A DNA stretch of 15,865 bases, from assembly GCA_001599815.1 (NCBI GenBank), contig BCIA01000004.1, forward strand, positions 1,902,292 to 1,918,156, in the 5' to 3' direction. Positions 1-8,803 of the stretch are shown in pieces. The notes under the pieces were generated by a model. That model did not search any database. It had not been told where the DNA came from and saw only the letters and a list, made by a program, of their open reading frames with translations. Both the position numbers and the translations under genes were made by a program. The stretch is from Furcasterigmium furcatum. Taxonomy: Eukaryota; Ascomycota; Sordariomycetes; Glomerellales; Plectosphaerellaceae. How positions within the stretch are numbered: the first letter of the stretch is position 1; the number at the start of each line of letters is the position of its first letter.

Positions 1-75
1 CACCGTAATAAGTTCGCCCCACCGTAATAAGTTCTCCCCACCGTAATAAGTTCTCCCCACCATAATAAGTTCTCC
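1..75. repeat. 19-bp tandem repeat, four copies, at the window edge
   Basis: Four head-to-tail copies of a 19-bp unit with consensus CACCGTAATAAGTTCTCCC start at 1, 20, 39 and 58. Copy 1 has G for T in TTCTCCC, copy 4 has A for G in CCGTAA and lacks the last base. The array runs off the left edge, so its true length is unknown. There is no spacer between units and no coding frame of note. It looks like a simple minisatellite. Confidence 0.95.
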
Positions 76-512
76 ATGGATGCAATGTCTCCGCCGTTGG
101 CAGTGTCGCGACAGCGATGCAATGGCGTCTGAACGTGGACGATCTGCCCGAGTACAAATTATGGCCAACACAGAGTGCGGTACTCAAGCGACTAGTAGGC
201 ACCAGTCGGAGGGCCTAGCAAGTAGAGCTCTATGTTTCACGAGGTGAGAGACGAGTAGTGGCAGTAGAAACAACGGCCCGAGATACATTGCCCACCCCAG
301 AGACAGGTCCCCAGGCCGGGAACAACGGAGCTAGGAAAAGTTGTTCATAGCAACAGCACACGCCCTGCCATCGATCGATATGAATGTGCAAAAGGCCAGC
401 GGCAATGTCGGGTTTGATAATCTATCTACTGTGCTCTCCCAATGTCAGTCTCTTCTCCCGGCCGTCCCAGCCACATGTGAGTCCTACGTAGTGCCCAACA
501 GTCACCGCGTAC
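76..512. other. Intergenic stretch, no supported gene
   Basis: Open frames here are short, and the one at 341-601 on the plus strand runs antisense into the acidic 3' end of the kinase-like gene with a proline-rich low-complexity tail. No splice-supported coding structure was seen. It probably holds the 3' untranslated region and terminator of the minus-strand gene ending at 513. Confidence 0.6.
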
Positions 513-2004
513 TCAGTCCCTCGGAAAGCCCGGGTGGGCTGTGTTCACCTCCTTCGTCTCTTCCTCCTCCTCTTCCCCCTCCTCCAACGCGAGAGAGTTA
601 AGCCACCCAACGTACATGTCTTTGGCCTCGAGATCAACCCTCCACAGCAGGTTCGTTATCGAACGTGTTCGGTCGAGGAAAACCAACATGTGCGGCTGGC
701 TTTGAGGTAGGTGACGGCGGAGTAGAGTAACGTACTTATGAACATGGCCCCACATCCTCTTCATGTACAAACTCTCACCCAACCTTTCGCGCAGTTCTCG
801 CGGGGCAGATGAATGAGCGCATAAGAGGAACACGTCGCAGACCTTTGATAGGAGCTCGAAATGGAGGTTCGCTGCGTGCCTCCATTCTTTGTCGGTGAGT
901 TGCGAAGCCGAGTTCTGAGCCACACACTCAACGCATGCTGCCTCGAGCTTGCTGACCTCCTCACGGTATTCTCGGTCCTTTTCGGCGAACTTCTCATGAG
1001 GATCTGGGCCCAACTCCTCGGTACGCCCCGGCGTAAGATGCCAATCAAAGACAAAGTCGTTGCCAAACCCCTGCAGGTTGAATAAATCCTGGAAGATGCT
1101 GCGGAGGCGGTCGTAATCTGGCTGCGCGTTGGCCGCAAGTGAGCGAACATAGTTGAAGTAGGTGATCAACTCCCCGGGGCAATCGCGGCAGAGTTCCTCA
1201 ATGGGCGTGGGGTTTTTGAATTCAGCAATACGGGAATCCTCCGTCTGCCACGGGAGTGTCCCACGGCAAAGGTACAATATGACATACCCCAGAGACTCGA
1301 CATCATCGCGACGAGAGACCCCTGCAGCATGAGTCAGCCTTACACCATCTTGTGGGGGTCCCCAGGGAACTCACGGAAGCCGAGAGAAGCGTTGGTTGAT
1401 GCAAAGGCGAGGCCGTTATATGCATCGGTAGACCTCTCCTGGAGATCAAAGGACTCATCGATATCACAGTACTTCCTGGCCCGCCCAAAGCTGATAAGAT
1501 TGGCGAAGACTTCACACTTCCCCGTCCCCATTAGGAAGCTGCTGGGACTGAGATTCCCATGGGCGTAACCCTTGCTGTGGACTGCTTCGATGAGGTCGAT
1601 GAACTGGAAGGCGAGAAGAAGGATGGTCTTCAGCGAAAACTTCCTACTGCAGTGCTGGAAGAATTGCTCGAGGTTAGGTCCTAGTAAGTCTAGAACGAGC
1701 GCGTTGTGTTGGTGCTCAAGCTTGGTGCCGACCCATCGTGCAGTTGGCAAACCAGGACACCCTCTGAGATCTCGGTAGACCTCAGCCTCATATCTGAGTC
1801 TCTGGCAAGGGGCTTCAACACTCTCAAACTTGATGGCGGCCTCTGCTCCGGTGATGGCATGAGTTCCATGGAAAACGCTCCCGGGGAACCCATATTCAAG
1901 AGGTCTGCCGATTGTGTAGCCTTTCACACGCTGGAATGAAGTTAATGAATACTCACGAAAACAGTTAACAGAAACAGTTAGGAACTTGGTACCTTGGTCT
2001 CCAT
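513..2004 (-). CDS. Casein-kinase-1-like pseudokinase, three exons
   Basis: The spliced model is exons 2004-1993, 1930-1375 and 1321-513 (458 residues). Intron 1931-1992 ends CCAG. Intron 1322-1374 is 53 nt with a GTGAGT donor, GCTGAC branch and GCAG acceptor, and its removal restores the CK1 motif SRRDDVESLGY. Family marks are AAIKFE (Lys38), LLGPNLEQFF (87-96), SFLMG (135-139), GTLPWQ and PDYDRL...FQDLF in the C-lobe. Catalytic residues are lost: HRD is HGN (Asn130), the loop Lys is Ser132, the metal-binding Asn is Ser135 and DFG is SFG (Ser151). The glycine loop is also degenerate. The tail ends in an acidic EEEEEE tract. An active CK1 phosphorylates Ser/Thr; this one is expected to be inactive and perhaps a scaffold or decoy. 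The first exon is uncertain: an alternative uses ATG at 2045 with donor GTAAGG at 2033. Confidence 0.85.
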
Positions 2005-2075
2005 ATTGCTGAATGGAAGCGCTGGCGCCTTACCATCGCGACCATATCATGAAGAGGAGGATATGGCAGGCTTAA

Positions 2076-2083
2076 CTTATAAA
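2076..2083 (-). promoter_or_regulatory. Possible TATA element of the CK1-like gene
   Basis: The minus strand reads TTTATAAG about 72 nt upstream of the proposed ATG at 2004, a plausible core-promoter distance. It overlaps the last in-frame stop of the upstream relic. Weak evidence: an AT-rich 8-mer only. Confidence 0.3.
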
Positions 2084-3289
2084 AGCTCCGGTCGCAGTAC
2101 ATGGAGATGCCCAGCTTGAGGCGGCGTCTTGAGGTGAACTAACCGTATGTGGGAGGCAGTCAGCCACCCAACCAGGGCCTTGTGAAAGGCGAACGGATCC
2201 GGAAGGCCCTCAGCAGCTGAATCATACCCCTGCAACTCATCCACCCTATGTCACATGTGGCGCCACACCGAGAACTAGGGGATGGGTGTGACGGAAAGGG
2301 GCTGAGTTGTAAAGTCAAAGTCCAGGATGGCAATGTGTATTCCGGGTCCAATAGCTAGCCGAGCCTGTTACACGCAGCAAAGCACGTTCTCCCGGATCAA
2401 GGCGGTGGACGATTGTTTCCAAAGGAACGCAGATGGGCCCACTGCGACCTTTACCAAAGCGGTTCGTGATAAGAGGCAGCGTTCCAAACCGTCGTGACTG
2501 AGATCTCCGACGGGGCAATCAATCCTTTGTGCAGTCTTTGCGTCTTCCGCAGTGATCCAGAGCGGCAGGACTTTTAGACCTTGATGCTTTTTCTTGCCCT
2601 GTTTCTTGCCCTGTTTCTTGCCCTTTTTCTTGCCCTGTCTCTTGCCCTTTTTCTTGCCCTGTTTCTTGCCCTGTTGCTTGCCCTGTTTCTTGCCCATGTC
2701 CTCCATGTAGTCGAGAGCGGCAAACGTGATGGCTTCCAAGGTAGGCTGATCAACTGATGTCGAGTGTTGGTGAACAGCCTTTGTATCCGTTATAATGACC
2801 AGGTTGACTGAGTATAACACCGACATAACTTCTTCGGTCGCTTCGGTGGGTTCCGTGGCAGCATCGTCGGCCCGCTCTGTCATCTCGATAGCCGGTGTGT
2901 CGGTATCCGAGGGAATGTCTATGAATGATGTCAGAAATTTGAAATCGCAATTTCATGGCATTGGAATTTGGGACAGGCTCACCATGCTGGGGGTCGCCAA
3001 AGGTCAAGGGCCGGCATGGCAACGTCGACAGAGGTGCACCACCGTTCGGGTCATGAACCTTGATTCTAAGTCCCATTCTTTCGAAGATTTTGTTGTAGAT
3101 GAATGTCTGTATGCTGAGCAGGCCGCAAAGGAAGAGAATGATGAGCTTGAAAGGGTTCGACCATGGGCACCAGGAATCGGCCACGGGCACCCCTCACGGA
3201 CTTACTTCTTCGCCTGGAGAAAAAGGGTGAGGCGGCAGGGCCTGCTCTGGAGGCCATCACTCCCCTGCACTTTCTTGGACAGGCTCCAT
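2077..3289 (-). pseudogene. Relic of a membrane-anchored protein gene with Lys-rich repeat
   Basis: One minus-strand frame runs from ATG 3289 to TAA 2077 once a 64-nt intron is removed (2919-2982; GTGAGC donor, TCTGAC branch, CATAG acceptor; codon GAC restored at the join). Before the intron there is a proline-rich start, then a hydrophobic segment (about 3171-3111) fitting one membrane anchor. After it come an acidic stretch, a (GKKQ)n lysine tract and a long tail. Five stops interrupt the frame: TGA 3259-3257, TGA 3196-3194, TAA 2370-2368, TAG 2277-2275 and TGA 2253-2251. The sequence beyond each stop still looks protein-like in the same frame, for example ILDFDF and DPFAFHKALVGWL. I do not recognise the family. 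An alternative is a shorter live gene ending at 2368 whose start lies in an exon I could not place. Confidence 0.5.
2593..2695 (-). repeat. 12-bp coding minisatellite (Gly-Lys-Lys-Gln)n
   Basis: Eight units of CTTGCCCTGTTT (plus strand) and a partial ninth, each 12 bp, with scattered T/C/G variants at 2625, 2639, 2649 and 2676. Read on the minus strand each unit encodes GKKQ, GKKK, GKRQ or GKQQ, so copy-number change never shifts the frame. It lies inside the relic at 2077-3289 and would form a strongly basic, extended tract. Confidence 0.95.
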
Positions 3290-4271
3290 CAGCGCGTCCT
3301 GACCGGCACCGAAGGCAGTTAAGATGCATTAGCGTGGTTGCCTGATACTACGAGCCTACAGCCCTGGTCAGAGTGAGGCGGGCGGGATGAGTGTGCGTCA
3401 TGTTGGAGGTGGTGTGGATGGAGCAGCGTCGTATCGGGGGACTCGCCAGATGTCCCGTCGTGGGTGTTATGCACCGGGGTCAACGGGACGGTTTGCGGAC
3501 TGCTCCGTCTGGGCGGCCATCAATTGCTGAATGCCAGAGACCAGAGGACGCCATGTTCCATGTGAACCAGGGCTAGCCCATGTGCCATGTGCACAGAGAC
3601 TTGTGCACCTCTTTTGTCCTGTCGGATCCGGCTTCATGGGTGAGGCGTTTGTTACTTCGGACCCTCCGAGGTGCAATCCCGGCACATGTTCCTGGCTTGC
3701 AGACGTCTAAGATGCTGGCCTGCAAGGCTAAGCAGCGGCCAGCCTCTTTATGCGCACCAGAGCAGTTCCGCGCCCAGCCACCAATAAGGGGCCTTTTTGA
3801 GCTGTGCTTGAAGTTTGAGACCTCACCGTCACCAAGGAAAGATGTTTCCCAGAGGGCCGAGCTTCGATATGCAATTGTAGAGGTCTCGCAGCATCCGGTG
3901 TTCTTGCCCACATCCGTCTCTCTCAGTGCTAGATCGTCTACCATTTATTACATTCAGCCCAAAACCGCAAGTTCATCGCGCTCTTCCACAGGGGCCACAA
4001 CCCGCATATCCGCTCAAATATGCTTCGGCACGCCCCCTCCTTCCAAATCCTCCTCTTGCTGCCCTCGCTGCAGTGCTGGTGTCGACGCCGTCGATGTTAC
4101 ATTCAGGAAGCAACTGCCGCGGCTAATCACAACGGCTCCTTGCCGCGCCCAAGCGCCAGCGTGACACGCGATCCACCATAATGTCGAAATGGAGACAACG
4201 GCTGTCGCCAGGAAAGCACAAACTGTGCACGGTCCGATGAGGTCGCCCCGCATTCTGCAAAGCCGCCACGG
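3290..4271. other. Intergenic stretch with no convincing gene
   Basis: Both strands carry medium-length frames (for example 3580-4164 plus, 3573-3944 minus), but none shows a recognisable domain, branch site or splice pair. The weak small-protein candidate at 4014-4253 is listed separately. The right part should include the 3' untranslated region of the zinc-finger gene that ends at 4272. Confidence 0.5.
4014..4253 (-). CDS. Weak candidate: 79-residue protein with one hydrophobic segment
   Basis: An ATG-started frame opens 19 nt downstream of the zinc-finger stop, on the same strand. Residues 8-30 are hydrophobic (CAFLATAVVSISTLWW core) and would fit a signal anchor; the rest is polar with a QQEEDLE stretch. 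After its TGA the same frame stays open for 17 more codons from another ATG (4007). It has no recognisable family, and such close same-strand spacing is odd for a fungus. It may simply be 3' untranslated sequence of the neighbour. Confidence 0.2.
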   Translation of the reverse strand: MRGDLIGPCTVCAFLATAVVSISTLWWIACHAGAWARQGAVVISRGSCFLNVTSTASTPALQRGQQEEDLEGGGVPKHI

Positions 4272-5598
4272 TCACTCATCGTGGGGCGACGGTGGCTGTG
4301 ACGGGTCGCTGCTGACTTGTCGTGGGGTCGGCGTAACACCCACCGCGTTGTCGTCGTCCATTTTGATATGTGCAGTTGATACATGTTGAATCAGGAGGTG
4401 AGGTCTCGAGAATCTATCGTTGCAGGCATCTTCCCTACACAGGTATGGCTCCAGATGATAATCCAGAGATAGACTGTTGAAGAGCGTATGTTAGCTAGGC
4501 CGGGAACAGACGGAAACGTCACTGACGACGACTCACTGGTGTCTCCATCTTTCACTGCTGGCTTTGTGCTTGCAATTCCCCTTGCCTTCCCAGGGGCAGT
4601 GGAAGAGACCATCCTTCCCAGGTTTAGCATTAATATAGAGAGTATCATTGCGGGCAGACTCTTGCAAGGCTGTGTAATCATTCCGATGCCTGGTCTCGAG
4701 GTTGTCTTGGTGTATGGGGCAAGATGACTGGTGTTCCTTCAGGTGTTGTTTCCGCTTGAAAGAATTGCCGCAATGTGGACAGCAATATGGTCTCTCGTCG
4801 CTGTGAGCAACCTGATGATCCTTTAGGCGGGATGGTTTGCTGAAACTTTTGCTGCACTCTTGACACACGTGAAGTCGTTTGCTGTTGTGTGTGTCGTAGG
4901 TGGGCTTCTGTGTCTTGATCTGGCGCTGTTGGTTGCTCAACTCTGGACTCATGTCTCGCGGCTCGACTCTGTGCTTGCGACTTGAGGTCTCGACGCCTGT
5001 CTCCACTACCTCAGATGGTAACTGAAGAGGAGTTTTCGAAGGGTGGTCACTGCCCTTGCCGATGGAGTTAATGGTGCCTTGGTCTATGGTGCTGACAGAC
5101 GGAGCATGGTGGGAACCATCATGAAAGAGCTCGAGCTCGGAGTTTTCTAGCTCAACCGTTCGGTTTGTGATCGTGACCATCCCATTCTCTGTTGTGTATT
5201 GTAGGTACGGGAAAGGACCAAGCGGCCAAGAGTGACTGGGGATGGCCGGAAAGTGAAGGGGGGGGACCGCGAATGACCAGATGTCGAATGTTCCGGCATT
5301 GTTGTGGGAATGAGGTTGACAGCTGGTGGTGGCTTCAAGACCTGGTGGTGTGAGCACAGAGTAGAAGAATTCTGACAGAGCAGTCTTTCTTACCAATGCT
5401 TGGGTAAGATGGTAAATACCCTGTACTTCGCGGCTCTCCCTCGAAGGCCTGATGCTTCCAGGAAGTTTGGGGCTCAAAGGTCTTGTAATTCGGGCTCTCC
5501 AGGTTTCTTACCTCTTGATAGGGATGGTCGACATGTTCCTGCTTTGGCTTTTTCTCCGCTTCGACGAAGGTGAAAGGACATCTCCGCTTAGACGCCAT
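4272..5598 (-). CDS. C2H2 zinc-finger protein (probable transcription factor), three exons
   Basis: The spliced model is exons 5598-5394, 5341-4537 and 4473-4272 (403 residues). Introns are 5342-5393 (52 nt, GTAAGA donor, GCTCAC branch, CCAG) and 4474-4536 (63 nt, GTGAGT donor, GCTAAC branch, ACAG). The second join completes the last two fingers. Residues 1-220 are a Ser/Pro/Glu-rich, probably disordered region. Finger 1 is C228-x2-C231-x12-H244-x3-H248. Finger 2 is C256-x2-C259-x12-H272-x3-C276, ending in Cys rather than His. A looser finger uses C317, C325 and histidines near 336-343. The last is C349-x4-C354-x12-H367-x4-H372. The linker HSDERPY joins fingers 1 and 2 as in DNA-binding arrays. 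This predicts a nuclear DNA-binding regulator; its targets are unknown. It is divergent from the NF-YC-like gene about 1.4 kb away. Confidence 0.85.
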
Positions 5599-6130
5599 GT
5601 CGACGGACAGCGAGGTGGTCAAGAGAGGACATTGAAGGTGGAAAGAGAGAATTCTCGAGGTTCGCGGAGCCTTGTTCCTAAATGGAGGGCCCTTGATCTG
5701 CAGGGGGATATGGGGTGGCTCTCAGTCTAAGCTCACCTGCGGGACATCCGACGAGTCCCCCGACGGCAGTGGACCTGGAACGACGCCACCTGACGGCCAA
5801 TGGAGAACCCCCAGGCTCACTGTCGCCACTCTGCGGTGTTCTTGAGTACCAGACCCCAAGACGCCCCGGGGTATGACGCCAGACCGGCAAGGGTCCTAGC
5901 GCCTCGGATGGATGTGACGGTTCCAGAATTGTGCCGATGCATGGCACACCACCACAGTCCACCACAACAACCACAGCCCCGTCGTCAAATCATCACCAGC
6001 TGGGCAGCTTCAAGTGCTAGCATGACTCAAATGAACGGCAAAGCTCTCCCACTCTTGACCACTTCCCCAGCCGTTCACAACCTAGGTGCAATCAGCGACG
6101 AGTAAGTGGCTATAGCTGGCATTACGAGGT
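5599..6130. other. Upstream region of the zinc-finger gene; no supported gene
   Basis: This is the left part of the 1.4-kb divergent interval between the zinc-finger gene and the NF-YC-like gene. Plus-strand frame 5800-6105 ends at a possible donor (GTAAGT at 6103), but no matching exon chain could be proven. The stretch should contain the promoter of the minus-strand gene starting at 5598; no clear TATA element was seen. Confidence 0.45.
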
Positions 6131-6639
6131 ATGTTGTGGATTGGCCAAGGCGGCCTGTTGAGGGGCAAACCAGGGAAGGCTGCATGCACGCTGGAGGACA
6201 TCCGGGACCGAAATTCATTCCGTCAAGGCCAAGACGAATGCAACTGGTGGCTGCCGTCCTCCCAGGGTGTTCCCGCAGCGGCCGACAAGGTCGACATCCA
6301 TGTCCTTATCCGAACCACAACAGGCTGCGCGGGGTGGCATGGTCCACCTGAGATCATCAATTCAGCTGGAGGCCTAGAAAGACCCCCCCCCCTCTGGCCG
6401 GCCGCACGCCGGGGCGTTTCATCGTTGAATGGCCTGGCCTAAGCTATGCCGCTCTGCTCATGTCGCACGACGTTCGTCACGCAAACCACCTGGAAGCCAC
6501 CAATACGCCATGTCCGACAATGTTCGCCCATGACGGTCTGCTCCAGTTCTACAGGTTACTGCGGCGATGTTGGCGCCGAAACTTTCGGTCAGCCACAGCA
6601 GGAATGGCACTCTTCAAGGAGTTCTCGGGTTCGAATTGA
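6131..6639 (+). pseudogene. Probable broken gene with poly-C frameshift
   Basis: An ATG-started frame from 6131 is open through a run of ten C at 6383-6392. After the run it gives an arginine-rich frame ending at 6442, while the next frame becomes protein-like (open 6352-6639, with RFIVEWPGLSY and AHDGLLQFYRLLRR). A C-run of 8 or 11 would fuse the two into one protein of about 170 residues. In the same later frame, after TGA 6637 and TAG 6643, another open stretch runs to TGA 6835, so the relic may reach 6837. I do not recognise the family. Possible explanations are a homopolymer error in the assembly, a real frameshift, or chance open frames in GC-rich DNA. Confidence 0.3.
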
Positions 6640-6969
6640 TGCTAGTCTTGTTGTCTGCAGGCAGGCACCCACGGTGGGCTCTGTGGGACAAACCTTCAAG
6701 CCTGTCAAATGGGTGGAGAACGGGGACACAGAACACGGAGGCGCTGGAGCAACATCCCGCGCGTCTGCATACCCATGCCGGGGCTTGCCCTGGACCTCCA
6801 ACAGGGGCTCCCGTTGGTGATCATCACCCAGGAGTGAAGAGCTGATGTCGGGCTGTTCCCCTGGGCTCATCTCTTAAAGCCCCAACCATCCAGCATAACT
6901 CCCAGCTGGCTTTTCACCCGTCCCATCACCACTCGTCACAAGGCTTTGACAGCCAAATCAAACATCGCA

Positions 6970-7911
6970 ATGAAGGCGCAAAGCCATGGAGTCCAGCAGC
7001 TGGATTGCGCGCAGGAGCCCGCTCACGACATCAGCGAGGGTGAGAGTCTCCAGGTATCGTACCGTATAATGCTAACTCGCATCTTAGAGTCCCATGGTGG
7101 TAACCTTCCCGAGGAGTCCAAGGTCGCTCGCTGGAAGCGAATCGTGGAGCTAAATGGCAGAAACTATCATTATCTTCCACTGGCCAGAGTCATGAAGATC
7201 ATGAAGTTGGACCCTCAACCTAGCTGCCGCATAACAATCGAGAGTCTGCTCACCATGAGCCAGGCAATCGAGATCTTCATTACCAAGCTCAGTTTCAGTA
7301 GCTGGACGATGAAGGAGAAAGGTCGCACACTTCGGTTTGCCGACATTTCCAAGGCTTTGGCCAAGCCGGTCATGTACCACTTCCTCATGGATATTGTCCC
7401 CGGGGCAGAGATTGCTCGGCAACATGTGCTGCAGACCGCGCCAGCGCAGATGTCTGGCCAGCACATTCTCTTGCCCAACCATTCTCATTTCACAATGGCA
7501 CCAGTCGCAGCGGACACTACCTTCCAAACACCACCGACTTCGGACTACGGCTATCCAGCTGCCATGACCACCAATGCGACCTTTCCGCCAGTCCAGAAGG
7601 ACTTTTATCCTGAGTACCCGCTGCCGCCGATGCAGCACCCAGAGTACGACTTCGGCAATCAGCATTCCCATTACGCAATGCCTCCTCCAGAATTCGCCTC
7701 CCTTATGCCGCAGGAACAGCATTATCCTCCGCCCGGATCGCCTCCGGAAGGCAGCAATGGATATCACCACCAGCCTCTCACTTCTCCCATAGGCTATCAT
7801 GGAGACCATTGTACACCACTTGACGATGACGACGAACGTCCTACCAAGAAGCCAAGACGCCGCAGCAAGCGACGTGGGAGGAAGACGGAGGGCCGCGGAA
7901 GCAAACTTTGA
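6970..7911 (+). CDS. Divergent NF-YC / HAP5 (HapE)-like histone-fold protein
   Basis: The spliced model is exons 6970-7039 and 7088-7911 (297 residues). The intron (48 nt) has a GTGAGA donor, a perfect TGCTAAC branch and CTTAG acceptor. It is frame-neutral and open, so its retention would add 16 residues. The histone fold spans about 52-127: it opens LPLARVMKIMKLD, has TLRFADISKAL and closes FLMDIVP, matching NF-YC at both ends. The middle helix is diverged: RITIESLLTMSQAIE stands where NF-YC proteins normally have MISAEAP. The rest is a Pro/Tyr/His-rich tail and a basic end, KKPRRRSKRRGRK, a likely nuclear signal. NF-YC normally pairs with NF-YB and, with NF-YA, binds CCAAT boxes. This copy may be a paralogue with altered partners. 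The ATG at 6970 is the first in frame. Confidence 0.85.
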   Translation: MKAQSHGVQQLDCAQEPAHDISEGESLQVSYRIMLTRILESHGGNLPEESKVARWKRIVELNGRNYHYLPLARVMKIMKLDPQPSCRITIESLLTMSQAIEIFITKLSFSSWTMKEKGRTLRFADISKALAKPVMYHFLMDIVPGAEIARQHVLQTAPAQMSGQHILLPNHSHFTMAPVAADTTFQTPPTSDYGYPAAMTTNATFPPVQKDFYPEYPLPPMQHPEYDFGNQHSHYAMPPPEFASLMPQEQHYPPPGSPPEGSNGYHHQPLTSPIGYHGDHCTPLDDDDERPTKKPRRRSKRRGRKTEGRGSKL

Positions 7912-8803
7912 TCCCAGAATGACGAAGGCTGTCAGTTTGTGAATGATTTTGCTGGCTAGAAATTTCTCTTCATGTCCAAGTAATTTTGAGCCCGGTCCTT
8001 TCCTTGGCTGGCTTTCTCGCTCTGCTGTTGCCCGATGCTGCTTTTGATGGAGAACCCGGAGTAGGCACGCGTGTTGAGCTAGATAGCGGACACCTTCGTG
8101 AATTTCAGTCTCCCATATCAGCTAGTCTGCAGGCCTCCCATCTCTGATGTGATGCGCCAAGAAGGCTGCTCAATCGTGAAGAATTTCTCAGAAGAACATA
8201 GTCATTTGTGGGTCAGGTCCGTTGATGATACCAAGCTCGTCGAGGGATCCCCAAGAGGCTCGCCAGCCTTCAGCAGTGGCCCACTGCCACGGCCTTTGAC
8301 CTGCTCTCGGTTAGGCCTATGGAAACGCTCTTTGCACGCCCACTTACTTGGCACTGAATACAAAACTCGCCCTCCTCTTTGACCATTCCAGGCCCCAAGG
8401 AACCCCTGCCGCACTTCTTAGGGCCTGTAGCCCCAAGGCAGACAACCGTGAAGCGTTCGATTGGCTTGCTGGGTGTCGTTCGCATGGTTGCAGTGAAGGA
8501 CTTGGGATTTCTTGTGTTGGGAGATGCTGCTGATGCTGCAAGGGTGTGTTCTTCCTTATTTATAGCTTACAGCGCCTGCAGGTGCCATGCATTCTTTTGC
8601 GGCTACGGATGGGAGTTGGCATGCACCGCATCCTCTCGACCAGTCCCATCGGTTGGCCTGCGTGTAGATTGAACATGGAGGGTGTGGTTCGATTTGCCTA
8701 CCCCTCTTTTGACGCCGAAGGGCTGTGTAACACAACACACATGGGTACGCCCGCTCTCGTGGACACTGACGGAGACGACCAAGTTTGTTCAATCCCGACT
8801 CTC
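7912..8803. other. Intergenic stretch between convergent genes; nothing supported
   Basis: About 0.9 kb between the 3' end of the NF-YC-like gene and the 3' end of the membrane-protein gene. Frames here are short, overlap on both strands and show no domains or splice pairs. It should hold both terminators. Confidence 0.6.

Noticed and set aside
1..75. Short repeats suggesting a CRISPR array
   Set aside because: Units are directly joined with no spacers, and the window is eukaryotic.
2795..3322. 175-codon plus-strand frame
   Set aside because: Starts inside the antisense of the relic; the minus strand has better splice signals and a membrane segment, so this is probably a shadow.
6622..6640. 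GGTTCGAATT resembling a tRNA T-arm
   Set aside because: No acceptor stem, D-arm or anticodon arm could be paired upstream.
7150..7809. 219-codon minus-strand frame
   Set aside because: Antisense to the histone-fold gene, whose domain identity is clear.
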